From the NCBI GenBank assembly GCA_003132825.1, contig PKYX01000415.1, positions 2,030 to 13,355 on the forward strand: 11,326 nucleotides of DNA, read 5' to 3'. The notes beneath the pieces were generated by a model. It worked only from the letters and a program-made list of their open reading frames with translations. It was not told where the DNA came from and ran no database searches. The position numbers and the translations under genes were made by a program. This document shows positions 1 to 6,295 of the stretch, one piece after another. The stretch is from Acidobacteriaceae bacterium (GTDB lineage: Bacteria > Acidobacteriota > Terriglobia > Terriglobales > Acidobacteriaceae). Within the stretch, counting starts at the first letter, position 1. Each line of letters starts with the position of its first letter.

Positions 1-1473
1 TTTGCCCTCGGCGCCCTGGCGATGCGCTACCCGGGGGAAAAGTGGATTCATATCACCCGACGCTGGACGATGGTGACTTGGGGGTTTCTGACTTGCGGAG
101 TCTTTCTCGGAGCGCACTGGGCCTACCGGGTGCTCGGCTGGGGCGGTTACTGGGGATGGGATCCGGTGGAAAATGCGTCGCTCCTGCCCTGGCTGACGGG
201 CACAGCTTTTCTGCATTCGGTGATGATGCAGGAAAAGCGTGGCATGCTGAAGGTGTGGAACATGTGGCTCATTTTCGTCACCTTCATGCTTTGCATCTTC
301 GGTACGTTCCTCACCCGCAGCGGCGTGATCAGCTCGGTGCATGCCTTTGCCCAGTCTTCGATCGGCAACTGGTTTCTTACTTTCCTGATCATTATTTTTG
401 GGGTTTGCCTGTTCTTCTTCATCAAGAATCACTCCCATTTGCGCAGTGAGCATAAATTGGAATCTCTCGCCTCCCGGGAATCGAGTTTCCTGTTCAATAA
501 CCTCCTGTTGCTGGTGGCCTGCTTCACCGTGCTGTGGGGCACCTTGTTCCCGATCCTTTCGGAGTGGGTCAAAGGGCACAAGATCACCGTCGGACCTCCG
601 TTTTTCAATCGGGTGAACATTCCGATTGCCCTGATGTTGCTGTTGCTGACGGCCCTGGGCCCGCTGCTCGCCTGGCGCCGGACTTCTCTGGAGAGCATCC
701 GGCGGAATTTTCTGTGGCCTGCCTTGGGCGCACTCTCGGTCGGAGCCTTTCTCATGCTGACCCCGGCGCGATGGGGTTCGGTGTTCGGGATGAAGCCGTG
801 GGAGGACATCTCGTACTTCTACTCGCTCATGACCATCATGCTGTCCGCCCTGGTCGGGCTGACGGTGGTCTCGGAATTCGTGCGCGGCGGGCGGGTGATT
901 CGCCGGCATACGGGGCAGAACCTGCCGGCCTCGATGGTGCATCTGGCGCACCGGAACACGCGGCGCTATGGCGGCTACATCGTTCATTTTGGCGTGATCG
1001 TCGTCATGATTGGATTTGCCGGGTCGGCCTTCAATCAGGACAAAGAGCAGGAAATGGGGTTCGGCGACCAGATGAACATTGGAGCGTACACTCTGGTCTG
1101 CCGCTCCTACACCCAGGAGGACAATCCGAACTATGGTAGCGAGTGGGCCATCCTGGATGTGTTCAAGGGCGGCGAGCAGATTGCCACCCTGAATCCGGAG
1201 CGGCGTTTCTACAAAGCCAGTCAGCAGACCGCCACCATGGTGGCCGACCGTTCCACGCCGAAAGAAGATCTCTATGTGGTGTATGAGGGCCAGAATCAGG
1301 ACACCGGCCGCCCCATCATTAAGGCGCACTTGAATCCGCTGGTGATGTGGATCTGGGCGGGAGTTTGGATCATGATTGCGGGCACCATCCTTGCTCTGGT
1401 GCCGAGCGCCGTGCCGGTGCGGGTGGCGGTCCCGGCACGGGCAGAGGCCGCTCCTGTCGGGGCGGGTGACTGA
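1..1473 (+). CDS. ccmF: Cytochrome c haem lyase subunit CcmF, C-terminal part (5' truncated)
   Basis: The reading frame is open from base 1, so only the last 490 residues are present; full CcmF proteins are about 650 residues, so roughly a quarter is missing upstream. CcmF is the multi-pass inner-membrane subunit of the System I complex that joins haem b to CXXCH cysteines of exported apocytochromes. The tryptophan-rich haem-handling WWD-type signature WGGYWGWDPVENASLLPW is near the start, followed by LHS and then SGVISSVHAFA, whose histidines match conserved haem-ligand positions in the family. Further hydrophobic segments follow, including one with GGYIVHFGVIVVMIGFAGSAF-like sequence (residues about 325-350), then a large periplasmic stretch, and a last membrane span near the C-terminus (residues about 452-472). 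The TGA stop overlaps the next ATG by one base, indicating translational coupling. NrfE/CcsA-type relatives are the only real alternative; the ccmH and ccmI neighbours favour CcmF. Confidence 0.95.
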   Translation, partial: FALGALAMRYPGEKWIHITRRWTMVTWGFLTCGVFLGAHWAYRVLGWGGYWGWDPVENASLLPWLTGTAFLHSVMMQEKRGMLKVWNMWLIFVTFMLCIFGTFLTRSGVISSVHAFAQSSIGNWFLTFLIIIFGVCLFFFIKNHSHLRSEHKLESLASRESSFLFNNLLLLVACFTVLWGTLFPILSEWVKGHKITVGPPFFNRVNIPIALMLLLLTALGPLLAWRRTSLESIRRNFLWPALGALSVGAFLMLTPARWGSVFGMKPWEDISYFYSLMTIMLSALVGLTVVSEFVRGGRVIRRHTGQNLPASMVHLAHRNTRRYGGYIVHFGVIVVMIGFAGSAFNQDKEQEMGFGDQMNIGAYTLVCRSYTQEDNPNYGSEWAILDVFKGGEQIATLNPERRFYKASQQTATMVADRSTPKEDLYVVYEGQNQDTGRPIIKAHLNPLVMWIWAGVWIMIAGTILALVPSAVPVRVAVPARAEAAPVGAGD

Positions 1474-1952
1474 TGCGATCGCTCAAGGGCAGCAGACGCG
1501 CTGTGCAGTTTGTCCTACTGGCGCTGGCGGTGTTCACCTTTCTCGGCGCTGACGAAGCGCGTTTCGAAAATCTGGGCCACAAGCTGATGTGCGTGTGCAG
1601 TTGCAACCAAGTGCTGCTCGAGTGCAACCACGTGGGTTGCCCACGATCCGACGGCATGCGCGAAGAACTGGCGGCGAACCTCGGGCGCGGAGACAATGAC
1701 GATCTGGTGCTGCAAGATTTTGTGCAAAAATATGGTCCCACCGTGCTGCTCGCCCCCACCGCTGTCGGCTTCGACCGGGTGGCCTGGATCATGCCGTATC
1801 TCGTGCTCGTCCTCGGACTCACCACGGTGGTGCTCGTGGTACGAGTCTGGAGAGGGCGTCCGCTGGTGCTGCCGGAAGGTTCGGTCGCGCCGGTGAGTGG
1901 TGCTGCCATGGAGCGCTTTCGCCAACAAGCTAGGAAGGATACCGATTTATGA
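1473..1952 (+). CDS. ccmH: CcmH-family cytochrome c maturation protein with CxCxC motif
   Basis: This 159-residue protein matches the CcmH/CcmL/NrfF layout: an N-terminal export segment (residues about 10-26), a cysteine motif in a small helical domain, the family's typical QDFVQKYGPTVLLAP stretch (81-95), and one C-terminal membrane anchor (about 103-124) with a short cytoplasmic tail. CcmH is a periplasm-facing thiol oxidoreductase that keeps apocytochrome CXXCH cysteines reduced and passes them to CcmF. The usual motif is LRCxxC; here it is LMCVCSCNQ, with cysteines at 40, 42 and 44, plus C51 and C56 in ECNHVGCP, five in all. The ATG overlaps the ccmF stop by one base. No strong Shine-Dalgarno sequence is visible, only a G-rich GGGCGGGTG, which fits coupling to ccmF translation. 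The family call is firm; which cysteine pair is active is not known. Confidence 0.9.
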   Translation: MRSLKGSRRAVQFVLLALAVFTFLGADEARFENLGHKLMCVCSCNQVLLECNHVGCPRSDGMREELAANLGRGDNDDLVLQDFVQKYGPTVLLAPTAVGFDRVAWIMPYLVLVLGLTTVVLVVRVWRGRPLVLPEGSVAPVSGAAMERFRQQARKDTDL

Positions 1953-2269
1953 CCTCAGCTTTGCTCGCCTGCATCCTGGTCACACTGGCGGTGTTGTTCT
2001 ACGTCTTTTATCTTCCGGGCGAACTGCACATGGGCCCGGAAAAAACCCGCCTGCTATACCTGCGCGAGCGCAAAGAAGCCATTTATGAGAATTTGCGCGA
2101 CCTCAACTTCGAATATAAGGCGGGCAAGTTTCCGGACTCCGATTTCGAAACTCTGAAAAACTCGTTGGAAGAGGAAGCGGCGGCGGTGCTGTCGGAGATG
2201 GCTTGTCTCGAAGAAGTTGCCGGAACTGCTGCCGCGCGGCCCGGCAGCCGAAAAGGAGCACGAGTTTGA
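1949..2269 (+). CDS. Short CcmI-like membrane protein
   Basis: The 106-residue product has one N-terminal membrane segment (residues about 3-23) and then a charged helical region with the pattern ENLRDLNFEYKAGKF (47-61) and acidic heptads, typical of the start of CcmI and of short 'CcmI-like' proteins in System I operons. Full CcmI (about 400 residues) carries TPR repeats that chaperone apocytochrome; these are absent, so this corresponds to the membrane-anchored first domain only. The ATG sits in an ATGA overlap with the ccmH stop and has a good Shine-Dalgarno sequence, AGGAAGG at 1932-1938. Its stop overlaps the TTG start of the next gene. The role as a CcmF/CcmH partner is inferred from position and domain shape, not shown by catalytic residues. 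It ends in a basic, low-complexity tail. Confidence 0.75.
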   Translation: MTSALLACILVTLAVLFYVFYLPGELHMGPEKTRLLYLRERKEAIYENLRDLNFEYKAGKFPDSDFETLKNSLEEEAAAVLSEMACLEEVAGTAAARPGSRKGARV

Positions 2270-3558
2270 AGCCTTGGTCGAAGATCAGCGCCGTCTTTCT
2301 GGTGTGTGCCCTCGCCCCCTTCGTCTCCGCCGAAACCCTGACCGGAACGGTGAAGAATGGCACCACCAACCAACCCTCGGCGGGCGATGACGTGGTTCTG
2401 ATTAAGCTGGCGCAGGGTATGGAAGAAGCTGCCCGCACCAAGACGGATGCCGAGGGCAAGTTCAGTTTCACGATGGAAGACTCCGGCGGCCCGCACTTGA
2501 TTCGGGTCATCCACCAGAGCGTGACCTACCACACCATGGCGCCTCCGGGCACAACCTCGGTGGAGGCCAAAGTCTACGATGTCTCGAAGAAAGTCGCGGG
2601 CGTCAGCCCCATCGCGGACTTGATGTACGTGCAGGCCGGGGAGGGCCAGCTTGGCATCAGCCGCCTTTTTGCGGTGAGCAATCCGTCCAATCCGCCGCGC
2701 ACGCAGATGAACGATCGCAACTTTGAGTTCTATCTTCCCGATGGAGTGCAAATTGACCAGGCGCAGGCACAGACGGAGGGGGGCCAATGGGTGGATTCCG
2801 CCCCGGTTCCGCAGGCTGAAAAAGGCCGCTATGCTTTCATTTTTCCCCTGCGCCCGGGCACCACGCAGTTCCAGGTGAGCTATCACCTCCCCTACAACGG
2901 CAGCGCCAAAATCGATCCCAACCCGCTCTATCCTCTAGAACACCTGGTTGTGATCTTCCCTCGGTCCATTGCCTTTACGGCCGCTCAAGCCGGCCTCTAT
3001 GAAGACAAACAGCCTCCCGACCAGCCCAAGGCCACCGCGAAAGTAGCGGCCAACGTTCATCCCGGCGAAGCCTTGTCGTTTGAAATTTCCGGCACTGGAA
3101 TGCTGCAGGATCAAAATCCGCAGGAAACTGGAGCCGAGGGCGGAGGCACCGCTCCCCCGGCTGCCGCAGGTTCTCAAACCGCCGAACCCCGTCCGGGCGG
3201 CGGACTGGGTCCGCCGATCGATGCTCCCGACCCGCTCGACAAATATCGCCCCTACATCCTCGTGGGCTTTGCCCTGGTGCTCGCGGGGGGAGCGGTTTAC
3301 GTGGCCAAGCGCCCCCGCGACATGACAGCCGCGGATCCCCTGGCGGTCGATGTCGAAACCCCGGTGGTGGCCCGCGCCGCGGAGCCCGCCGTTCCAGCCC
3401 GATCCGGCATGCTGCTCGAAGCCTTGAAAGAGGAGATGTTCGCGCTCGAGGTCGAGCACAAGCAAGGCAGCATTTCACAGCCAGAATACGAGAAGGCCCG
3501 AGCTGCGCTCGATCAGACGCTCGATCGTGCCATCAAGCGGGACTCACAAAAAAAGTAA
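2266..3558 (+). CDS. Exported membrane-anchored protein with carboxypeptidase-regulatory-like domain, ccm-linked
   Basis: I place the start at the TTG at 2266: AAGGAG at 2253-2258 lies seven bases upstream, the codon overlaps the previous stop (TTGA), and the protein then opens with a clean signal peptide, KPWSKISAVFLVCALAPFVSA (from residue 2). An in-frame ATG at 2203 would put an arginine- and cysteine-rich stretch in front of it. The 430-residue product has a beta-sandwich-like N-terminal domain (about 24-105) resembling carboxypeptidase regulatory/Cna-B folds, a second extracytoplasmic beta-rich region (about 115-280), a Pro/Gly/Ala-rich linker (285-325), one membrane span (about 328-346), and a cytoplasmic tail ending in an amphipathic helix (383-425). 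That helix, ALEVEHKQGSISQPEYEKA, resembles the CcmI-like neighbour. No catalytic residues are visible. Being last in the ccm operon suggests an accessory role in cytochrome or envelope assembly; the function is unknown. Confidence 0.8.
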   Translation: MKPWSKISAVFLVCALAPFVSAETLTGTVKNGTTNQPSAGDDVVLIKLAQGMEEAARTKTDAEGKFSFTMEDSGGPHLIRVIHQSVTYHTMAPPGTTSVEAKVYDVSKKVAGVSPIADLMYVQAGEGQLGISRLFAVSNPSNPPRTQMNDRNFEFYLPDGVQIDQAQAQTEGGQWVDSAPVPQAEKGRYAFIFPLRPGTTQFQVSYHLPYNGSAKIDPNPLYPLEHLVVIFPRSIAFTAAQAGLYEDKQPPDQPKATAKVAANVHPGEALSFEISGTGMLQDQNPQETGAEGGGTAPPAAAGSQTAEPRPGGGLGPPIDAPDPLDKYRPYILVGFALVLAGGAVYVAKRPRDMTAADPLAVDVETPVVARAAEPAVPARSGMLLEALKEEMFALEVEHKQGSISQPEYEKARAALDQTLDRAIKRDSQKK

Positions 3559-3560
3559 GC

Positions 3561-3582
3561 GCCAACCGTTTTCGAGGTTGGC
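3561..3582 (+). terminator. Hairpin directly after the ccm operon
   Basis: A perfect 7-bp inverted repeat, GCCAACC / GGTTGGC, encloses the loop GTTTTCGA and begins two bases after the TAA of the preceding gene. The position suits a transcription terminator or an mRNA 3'-end stabiliser. No T-run follows (the next bases are CCCTCCCGG), so it is not a classical intrinsic terminator. Confidence 0.5.
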
Positions 3583-3589
3583 CCCTCCC

Positions 3590-3661
3590 GGCTGAGGCAG
3601 CCACGCAACTGTGCAGCCAAGCGAAACCCCAGAGCCAGCGGACCTGCCGCCCCGGCCGGGG
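3590..3661 (+). ncRNA. Possible structured leader RNA, partly cobalamin-riboswitch-like
   Basis: This non-coding stretch contains GCAGCCACGCAACTGT (3597-3612), close to the conserved 'CCCCGCNACTGT' core strand of cobalamin riboswitches. Twenty bases later AGCCAGCGGACCTGCC (3633-3648) matches the recalled B12-box consensus AGYCAGGAGACCTGCC at 14 of 16 positions. GGCTG (3590-3594) can pair with CAGCC at either 3598-3602 or 3614-3618. GGCAG (3596-3600) can pair with CTGCC (3644-3648). A palindrome, CCCCGGCCGGGG (3650-3661), follows. Against the call, the upstream GGGAA...GGTG element is not recognisable, the gap between the two motifs is shorter than in standard class I switches, and no B12-related gene is downstream. 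A degenerate or unrelated structured leader is equally possible. Confidence 0.3.
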
Positions 3662-3669
3662 GCATGCGC

Positions 3670-3692
3670 CTAATACTCTAATATTAAGGAGG
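3670..3692 (+). promoter_or_regulatory. AT-rich direct repeat, candidate -10 boxes and strong Shine-Dalgarno
   Basis: An AT-rich island in G+C-rich surroundings holds a direct repeat, CTAATACT / CTAATATT (3670-3677 and 3678-3685), offering TAATAC and TAATAT as -10-like hexamers. It runs straight into AAGGAGG (3686-3692), which matches the anti-Shine-Dalgarno consensus better than the sites at any of the main genes. No convincing -35 is visible. The repeat could also be an operator. Confidence 0.4.
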
Positions 3693-3693
3693 A

Positions 3694-3722
3694 AACCGGC
3701 GAATGCAACCGGGGACCCGGTT
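3694..3722 (+). repeat. Competing inverted repeats AACCGG / CCGGTT
   Basis: AACCGG occurs at 3694-3699 and again at 3707-3712, and both copies can pair with CCGGTT at 3717-3722. The closer pairing forms a compact hairpin with loop GGAC (or 7 bp around GA); the farther pairing would enclose the ATG at 3703. The two folds are mutually exclusive and flank a strong Shine-Dalgarno sequence, an arrangement seen in translation attenuators. Confidence 0.45.
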
Positions 3723-3771
3723 CTGCCTGCGATATCGCTCATGCGTAGCTGAATCCCTCCCGCCGTCGTAA
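3703..3771 (+). CDS. Possible 22-residue leader peptide upstream of htpX
   Basis: An ATG at 3703, ten bases after AAGGAGG (3686-3692), opens a 22-codon frame ending at TAA 3769-3771: [11 protein letters not shown] followed by [11 protein letters not shown]. The stop is 25 bases before the htpX ATG chosen here. The peptide has two cysteines and three arginines and no membrane segment. The strong ribosome-binding site is the main evidence; the coding region also contains a hairpin (3707-3722), so the frame might be a regulatory upstream ORF. It could equally be a chance frame behind a purine-rich regulatory sequence. I do not recognise it as any known leader peptide. Confidence 0.3.
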   Translation: MQPGTRFCLRYRSCVAESLPPS

Positions 3772-3774
3772 CAT

Positions 3775-3780
3775 CTATAT
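3775..3780 (+). promoter_or_regulatory. Candidate -10 hexamer for htpX
   Basis: CTATAT lies 16 bases before the ATG at 3797. Transcription from it would start near 3787 and give a leader of about ten bases. No -35 is evident. If real, it excludes translation from the ATG at 3779, which lies inside the hexamer. Confidence 0.25.
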
Positions 3781-3796
3781 GGGTGCAGGCCACCCA

Positions 3797-4654
3797 ATGG
3801 GAAATACCTTTAAGACCGCGTTCTTGCTCACGCTGCTGACCTTGCTGCTCATGTTTATCGGCCGGGCCTTTGGCGGCCAGCAGGGCATGTTGATCGCCTT
3901 GGCCTTGGCCGTGGTGATGAACTTTGTTTCCTATTTCTTTTCCGACAAGATCGCCTTGGCGATGTATCGCGCCAAACCGGTCACCCGTGAAGAATTACCC
4001 CGCGCCTACCAGGCGGTCGAGCGGCTCACGCAGAAGATCGGGCTTCCCATGCCGAAAATCTACGTGATTCCCCTGGATTCGCCGAATGCCTTCGCCACCG
4101 GGCGGAATCCGAACCATGCATCGGTCGCCGTGACCCAAGGCATTCTGAACCTGCTCAATGATGAGGAGCTGGAAGGCGTACTGGCGCATGAACTCGGGCA
4201 CGTCCGCAACCGCGACATCTTAATCAGCTCGGTGGCAGCCACTCTCGCCGGTGCCATCACCTACCTCGGACAGATGGGACGTTGGGCCATGATTTTTGGC
4301 GGCATGGAACGCGACGACCGCGACCGTGGCGGCGGCATTGCGGCTCTGCTCATGCTGATCCTGGCTCCGATCGCTGCCATGCTCATCCAGTTGGCGGTCT
4401 CTCGCTCACGCGAGTACCAGGCCGACCAGACCGGCGCGCAGTTCACCGGCAATCCGTATGCCCTGGCGAGCGCCCTGGCCAAGCTCGACGCCTACTCACG
4501 CCGAGTCCCCATGGCGGCCACGCCCTCGACCGCGCATTTGTTTATCATCCAGCCCTTGCTCGGGATGAATTTCGGCAGCCTGTTTTCTACCCACCCCCCG
4601 ATCGCCAAACGCATCGAGCGTCTGACGGGACGCCCGGCGGAGTTTACGCAGTAA
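3797..4654 (+). CDS. htpX: HtpX-family membrane zinc metalloprotease (M48)
   Basis: The protein has the HtpX pattern throughout its 285 residues: two N-terminal membrane segments (about 6-24 and 30-48), the zinc motif HELGH (H131, E132, H135) preceded by EELEGVLA, two further hydrophobic segments (about 143-159 and 181-201), and the third zinc ligand E206 in SRSREYQAD. The C-terminal [13 protein letters not shown] is also typical. HtpX degrades damaged or misfolded inner-membrane proteins on the cytoplasmic side, complementing FtsH. I chose the ATG at 3797 because the family usually begins M(G)NTFKTA; an in-frame ATG at 3779 would add six residues, lacks a ribosome-binding site and overlaps a -10-like hexamer. 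Only a weak GTGCAGG precedes 3797. The 238-base spacer upstream contains the structured leader elements described separately, so translation or transcription may be controlled there. Confidence 0.93.
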   Translation: MGNTFKTAFLLTLLTLLLMFIGRAFGGQQGMLIALALAVVMNFVSYFFSDKIALAMYRAKPVTREELPRAYQAVERLTQKIGLPMPKIYVIPLDSPNAFATGRNPNHASVAVTQGILNLLNDEELEGVLAHELGHVRNRDILISSVAATLAGAITYLGQMGRWAMIFGGMERDDRDRGGGIAALLMLILAPIAAMLIQLAVSRSREYQADQTGAQFTGNPYALASALAKLDAYSRRVPMAATPSTAHLFIIQPLLGMNFGSLFSTHPPIAKRIERLTGRPAEFTQ

Positions 4655-4762
4655 ATCGATCCTTTCTTGATGAGCCCTAGTGCCGTTCCTGGCTGCGGAC
4701 AGAGGCTCAGGCCAAGCGCCTCCCGGTCACCTCCGTAACCAGGCCCCTCGCGGACCGCATAG

Positions 4763-4768
4763 TAGAAT
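4763..4768 (+). promoter_or_regulatory. Candidate -10 hexamer for the moxR-like gene
   Basis: TAGAAT lies nine bases before the ATG at 4778, with no Shine-Dalgarno sequence between them, which would give a nearly leaderless transcript. No clear -35 hexamer is seen 15-19 bases upstream. Confidence 0.35.
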
Positions 4769-4777
4769 CCTCCTATC

Positions 4778-5737
4778 ATGTCCCCGGAAACCGCCACTGC
4801 CGCGGCCCATCGCGCGACGCTGCTCGAAAACACCCTGCGCAAGGTCATCCGTGGCAAAGACGATGTGATTCGCCTCGCCCTGGTCACCATGCTCGCCCGC
4901 GGACATTTGCTCATCGAAGGCGTTCCCGGCGTGGGCAAGACCACGCTCGGCCAGGCTCTGGCCCGGGCGCTCGATTGCAGTTTTCAGCGAGTACAGTTTA
5001 CGAGCGACATGTTACCGAGCGATGTCATCGGAATCTCGATCTACTCGGCTCTAGACCAGCAGTTCGAATTCAAGCGCGGCCCGGTCTTCACCAACATATT
5101 GCTGGCGGATGAGATCAACCGCACCACTCCCAAGACACAGTCCGCGCTGCTCGAGGCCATGAACGAAGGCCAGGTCACCGTGGACGCGCATTCCTACCCC
5201 CTGCCGCAACCCTTCCTGGTGGTTGCGACCCAGAATCCCGTCGAACACCACGGGACCTACCCTTTGCCCGAGTCCCAGCTCGACCGCTTCCTGATGCGGC
5301 TGCGAATGGGTTATCCCGATGGGGATGCGGAACGTCAGATCCTGCGTTCCGAGGCCGGGGCGGCTCGGCTGGACACCTTGCAGCCCGTGCTGAGCGGCGC
5401 CGATGTGCTCGAAATGCAACACGCGGTGACCGAGATTCGGGTGGATGATTCCCTGGTCAATTACGCGCTCGCGATCGTCCGCAAAACGCGTTCTTCCGAG
5501 CACTTATCGCTCGGGGTTTCGCCGCGCGGCTCGCAGATGCTTTATCGCGCAGCGCAGGCGATGGCCTTTCTCGATGGACGCGACTTCTGCACCCCCGAGG
5601 ATTTCAAGCCCCTGGTGGTTCCGGTGTTCGCCCACCGGGTGGTAGCCGACGGTCACTATTCTTCGACCCTCAAGCAATCCGAACAGGCGGAGCAGGCGGT
5701 CCGGGAGATCGTCGACAGCGTCCCCGTGCCCCTATAG
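4778..5737 (+). CDS. MoxR-family AAA+ ATPase
   Basis: This 319-residue ATPase has the MoxR signature set: Walker A GVPGVGKT (48-55), Walker B LLADEIN (108-114), sensor 1 in ATQNP (N153), the family stretch YPLPESQLDRF with candidate arginine finger R170, and sensor 2 in SPRGS (R250). MoxR proteins are hexameric chaperone-like ATPases that usually activate or insert metal into VWA-domain clients. Length and domain order are normal. The start follows TAGAAT by nine bases and has no Shine-Dalgarno sequence. Unusually, the DUF58 and membrane VWA genes that normally follow moxR are absent; the next gene is a DUF4149-type membrane protein. Its client is therefore unknown. The only VWA protein in the window is exported, so it is an unlikely direct partner of a cytoplasmic ATPase. 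Confidence 0.93.
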   Translation: MSPETATAAAHRATLLENTLRKVIRGKDDVIRLALVTMLARGHLLIEGVPGVGKTTLGQALARALDCSFQRVQFTSDMLPSDVIGISIYSALDQQFEFKRGPVFTNILLADEINRTTPKTQSALLEAMNEGQVTVDAHSYPLPQPFLVVATQNPVEHHGTYPLPESQLDRFLMRLRMGYPDGDAERQILRSEAGAARLDTLQPVLSGADVLEMQHAVTEIRVDDSLVNYALAIVRKTRSSEHLSLGVSPRGSQMLYRAAQAMAFLDGRDFCTPEDFKPLVVPVFAHRVVADGHYSSTLKQSEQAEQAVREIVDSVPVPL

Positions 5738-5801
5738 AGGAACAGGCCGCTCTGGGCTGGCCGCTTGGCCGCCACAACTGGCATTCGTCCCGCCCGCCCG
5801 G

Positions 5802-5807
5802 CATAAT
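5802..5807 (+). promoter_or_regulatory. Candidate -10 hexamer for the DUF4149-like gene
   Basis: CATAAT lies eight bases before the ATG at 5816 without a Shine-Dalgarno sequence. A weak -35 match, CTGGCA, is at 5778-5783 with an 18-base spacer. The arrangement implies a leaderless or very short-leader transcript. Confidence 0.35.
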
Positions 5808-5815
5808 GTTCTGCC

Positions 5816-6295
5816 ATGTCCTTCCTTCGCTTCCTCATGCTGCTCTCTCTCGTGGTTTGGGTCGGAGGCTTAATATTTTTCCCCGTAGTCGCAGCCACGG
5901 CGTTTTCTGTTCTGCCCACCACGCATCTTGCCGGACAACTGGTTCGCCGGTCCTTATTGATATTGCACGGGATGGGCATGGCCTCGGGCGTCGTCTTTCT
6001 CGCCAGCTCCATGCTCTATCACCGCCTCAGTAGCGGCCGGGGGCATGTGTTCGCGGCGGTCCACCTGCTCGTATGCGGGATGCTCGCGCTCACCCTGGTC
6101 TCCCAGTTTGGCATCATCCCCCGAATGGATACCCTGCGGGCATCGGTCGCCGACATCGGCTCACTGCCGGCTGACAACCCCGTCCACATGCAGTTCGACG
6201 TCTTGCACCTCTGGTCAACGCGGGTGGAGGAAGGGGTGCTGCTCCTGGGTCTGGTTGCGACCTATCTGGTCGCCCGGCAGTGGAAGGCGGGTTAA
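5816..6295 (+). CDS. DUF4149/TMEM205-like integral membrane protein
   Basis: The 159-residue product has four hydrophobic segments (about 5-29, 45-66, 77-97 and 138-153), with the early VVWVGGLIFFPVVAA and the late FDVLHLWSTRVEE that together resemble the DUF4149/TMEM205 family. The function of this family in bacteria is not established, and no catalytic residues are visible. The extramembrane loop between the third and fourth segments (about 100-135) carries most polar residues. The gene follows the moxR-like gene by 78 bases and appears to have its own promoter-like hexamer. It ends tail to tail with the M28 peptidase gene: the two stop codons share the palindrome TTAA. The family call is by remembered pattern, so moderately secure. 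Confidence 0.7.
   Translation: MSFLRFLMLLSLVVWVGGLIFFPVVAATAFSVLPTTHLAGQLVRRSLLILHGMGMASGVVFLASSMLYHRLSSGRGHVFAAVHLLVCGMLALTLVSQFGIIPRMDTLRASVADIGSLPADNPVHMQFDVLHLWSTRVEEGVLLLGLVATYLVARQWKAG

Noticed and set aside
534..1139. Plus-strand frame of 201 codons within ccmF
   Set aside because: It lies inside the CcmF frame, which has clear membrane segments and family motifs; the alternative is compositionally biased and unrecognisable.
2203..2265. ATG at 2203 as start of the carboxypeptidase-regulatory-like protein
   Set aside because: It would place 21 Arg/Cys-rich residues before a clean signal peptide and overlap the previous gene by 67 bases; TTG 2266 has a proper Shine-Dalgarno sequence.
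2083..2886. Minus-strand open frame of 267 codons opposite the end of the CcmI-like gene and the following gene
   Set aside because: It has no signature and crosses two well-supported coupled genes; it looks like a third-position shadow.
3590..3648. TPP, SAM, SAH or c-di-AMP riboswitch in the htpX upstream region
   Set aside because: A CTGAG and an ACCTG are present, but the other conserved blocks of these classes, as I remember them, are absent; the cobalamin-like resemblance is better, though itself weak.
4672..4710. GAGCC...GGCTC pair after htpX as a terminator
   Set aside because: The stem is 5 bp with a loop of more than 25 bases and no T-run; likely chance.
5747..5772. GGCC-rich repeats after the moxR-like gene as a terminator
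   Set aside because: GGCC is self-complementary and common at this base composition; stems are only 4 bp and no T-run follows.
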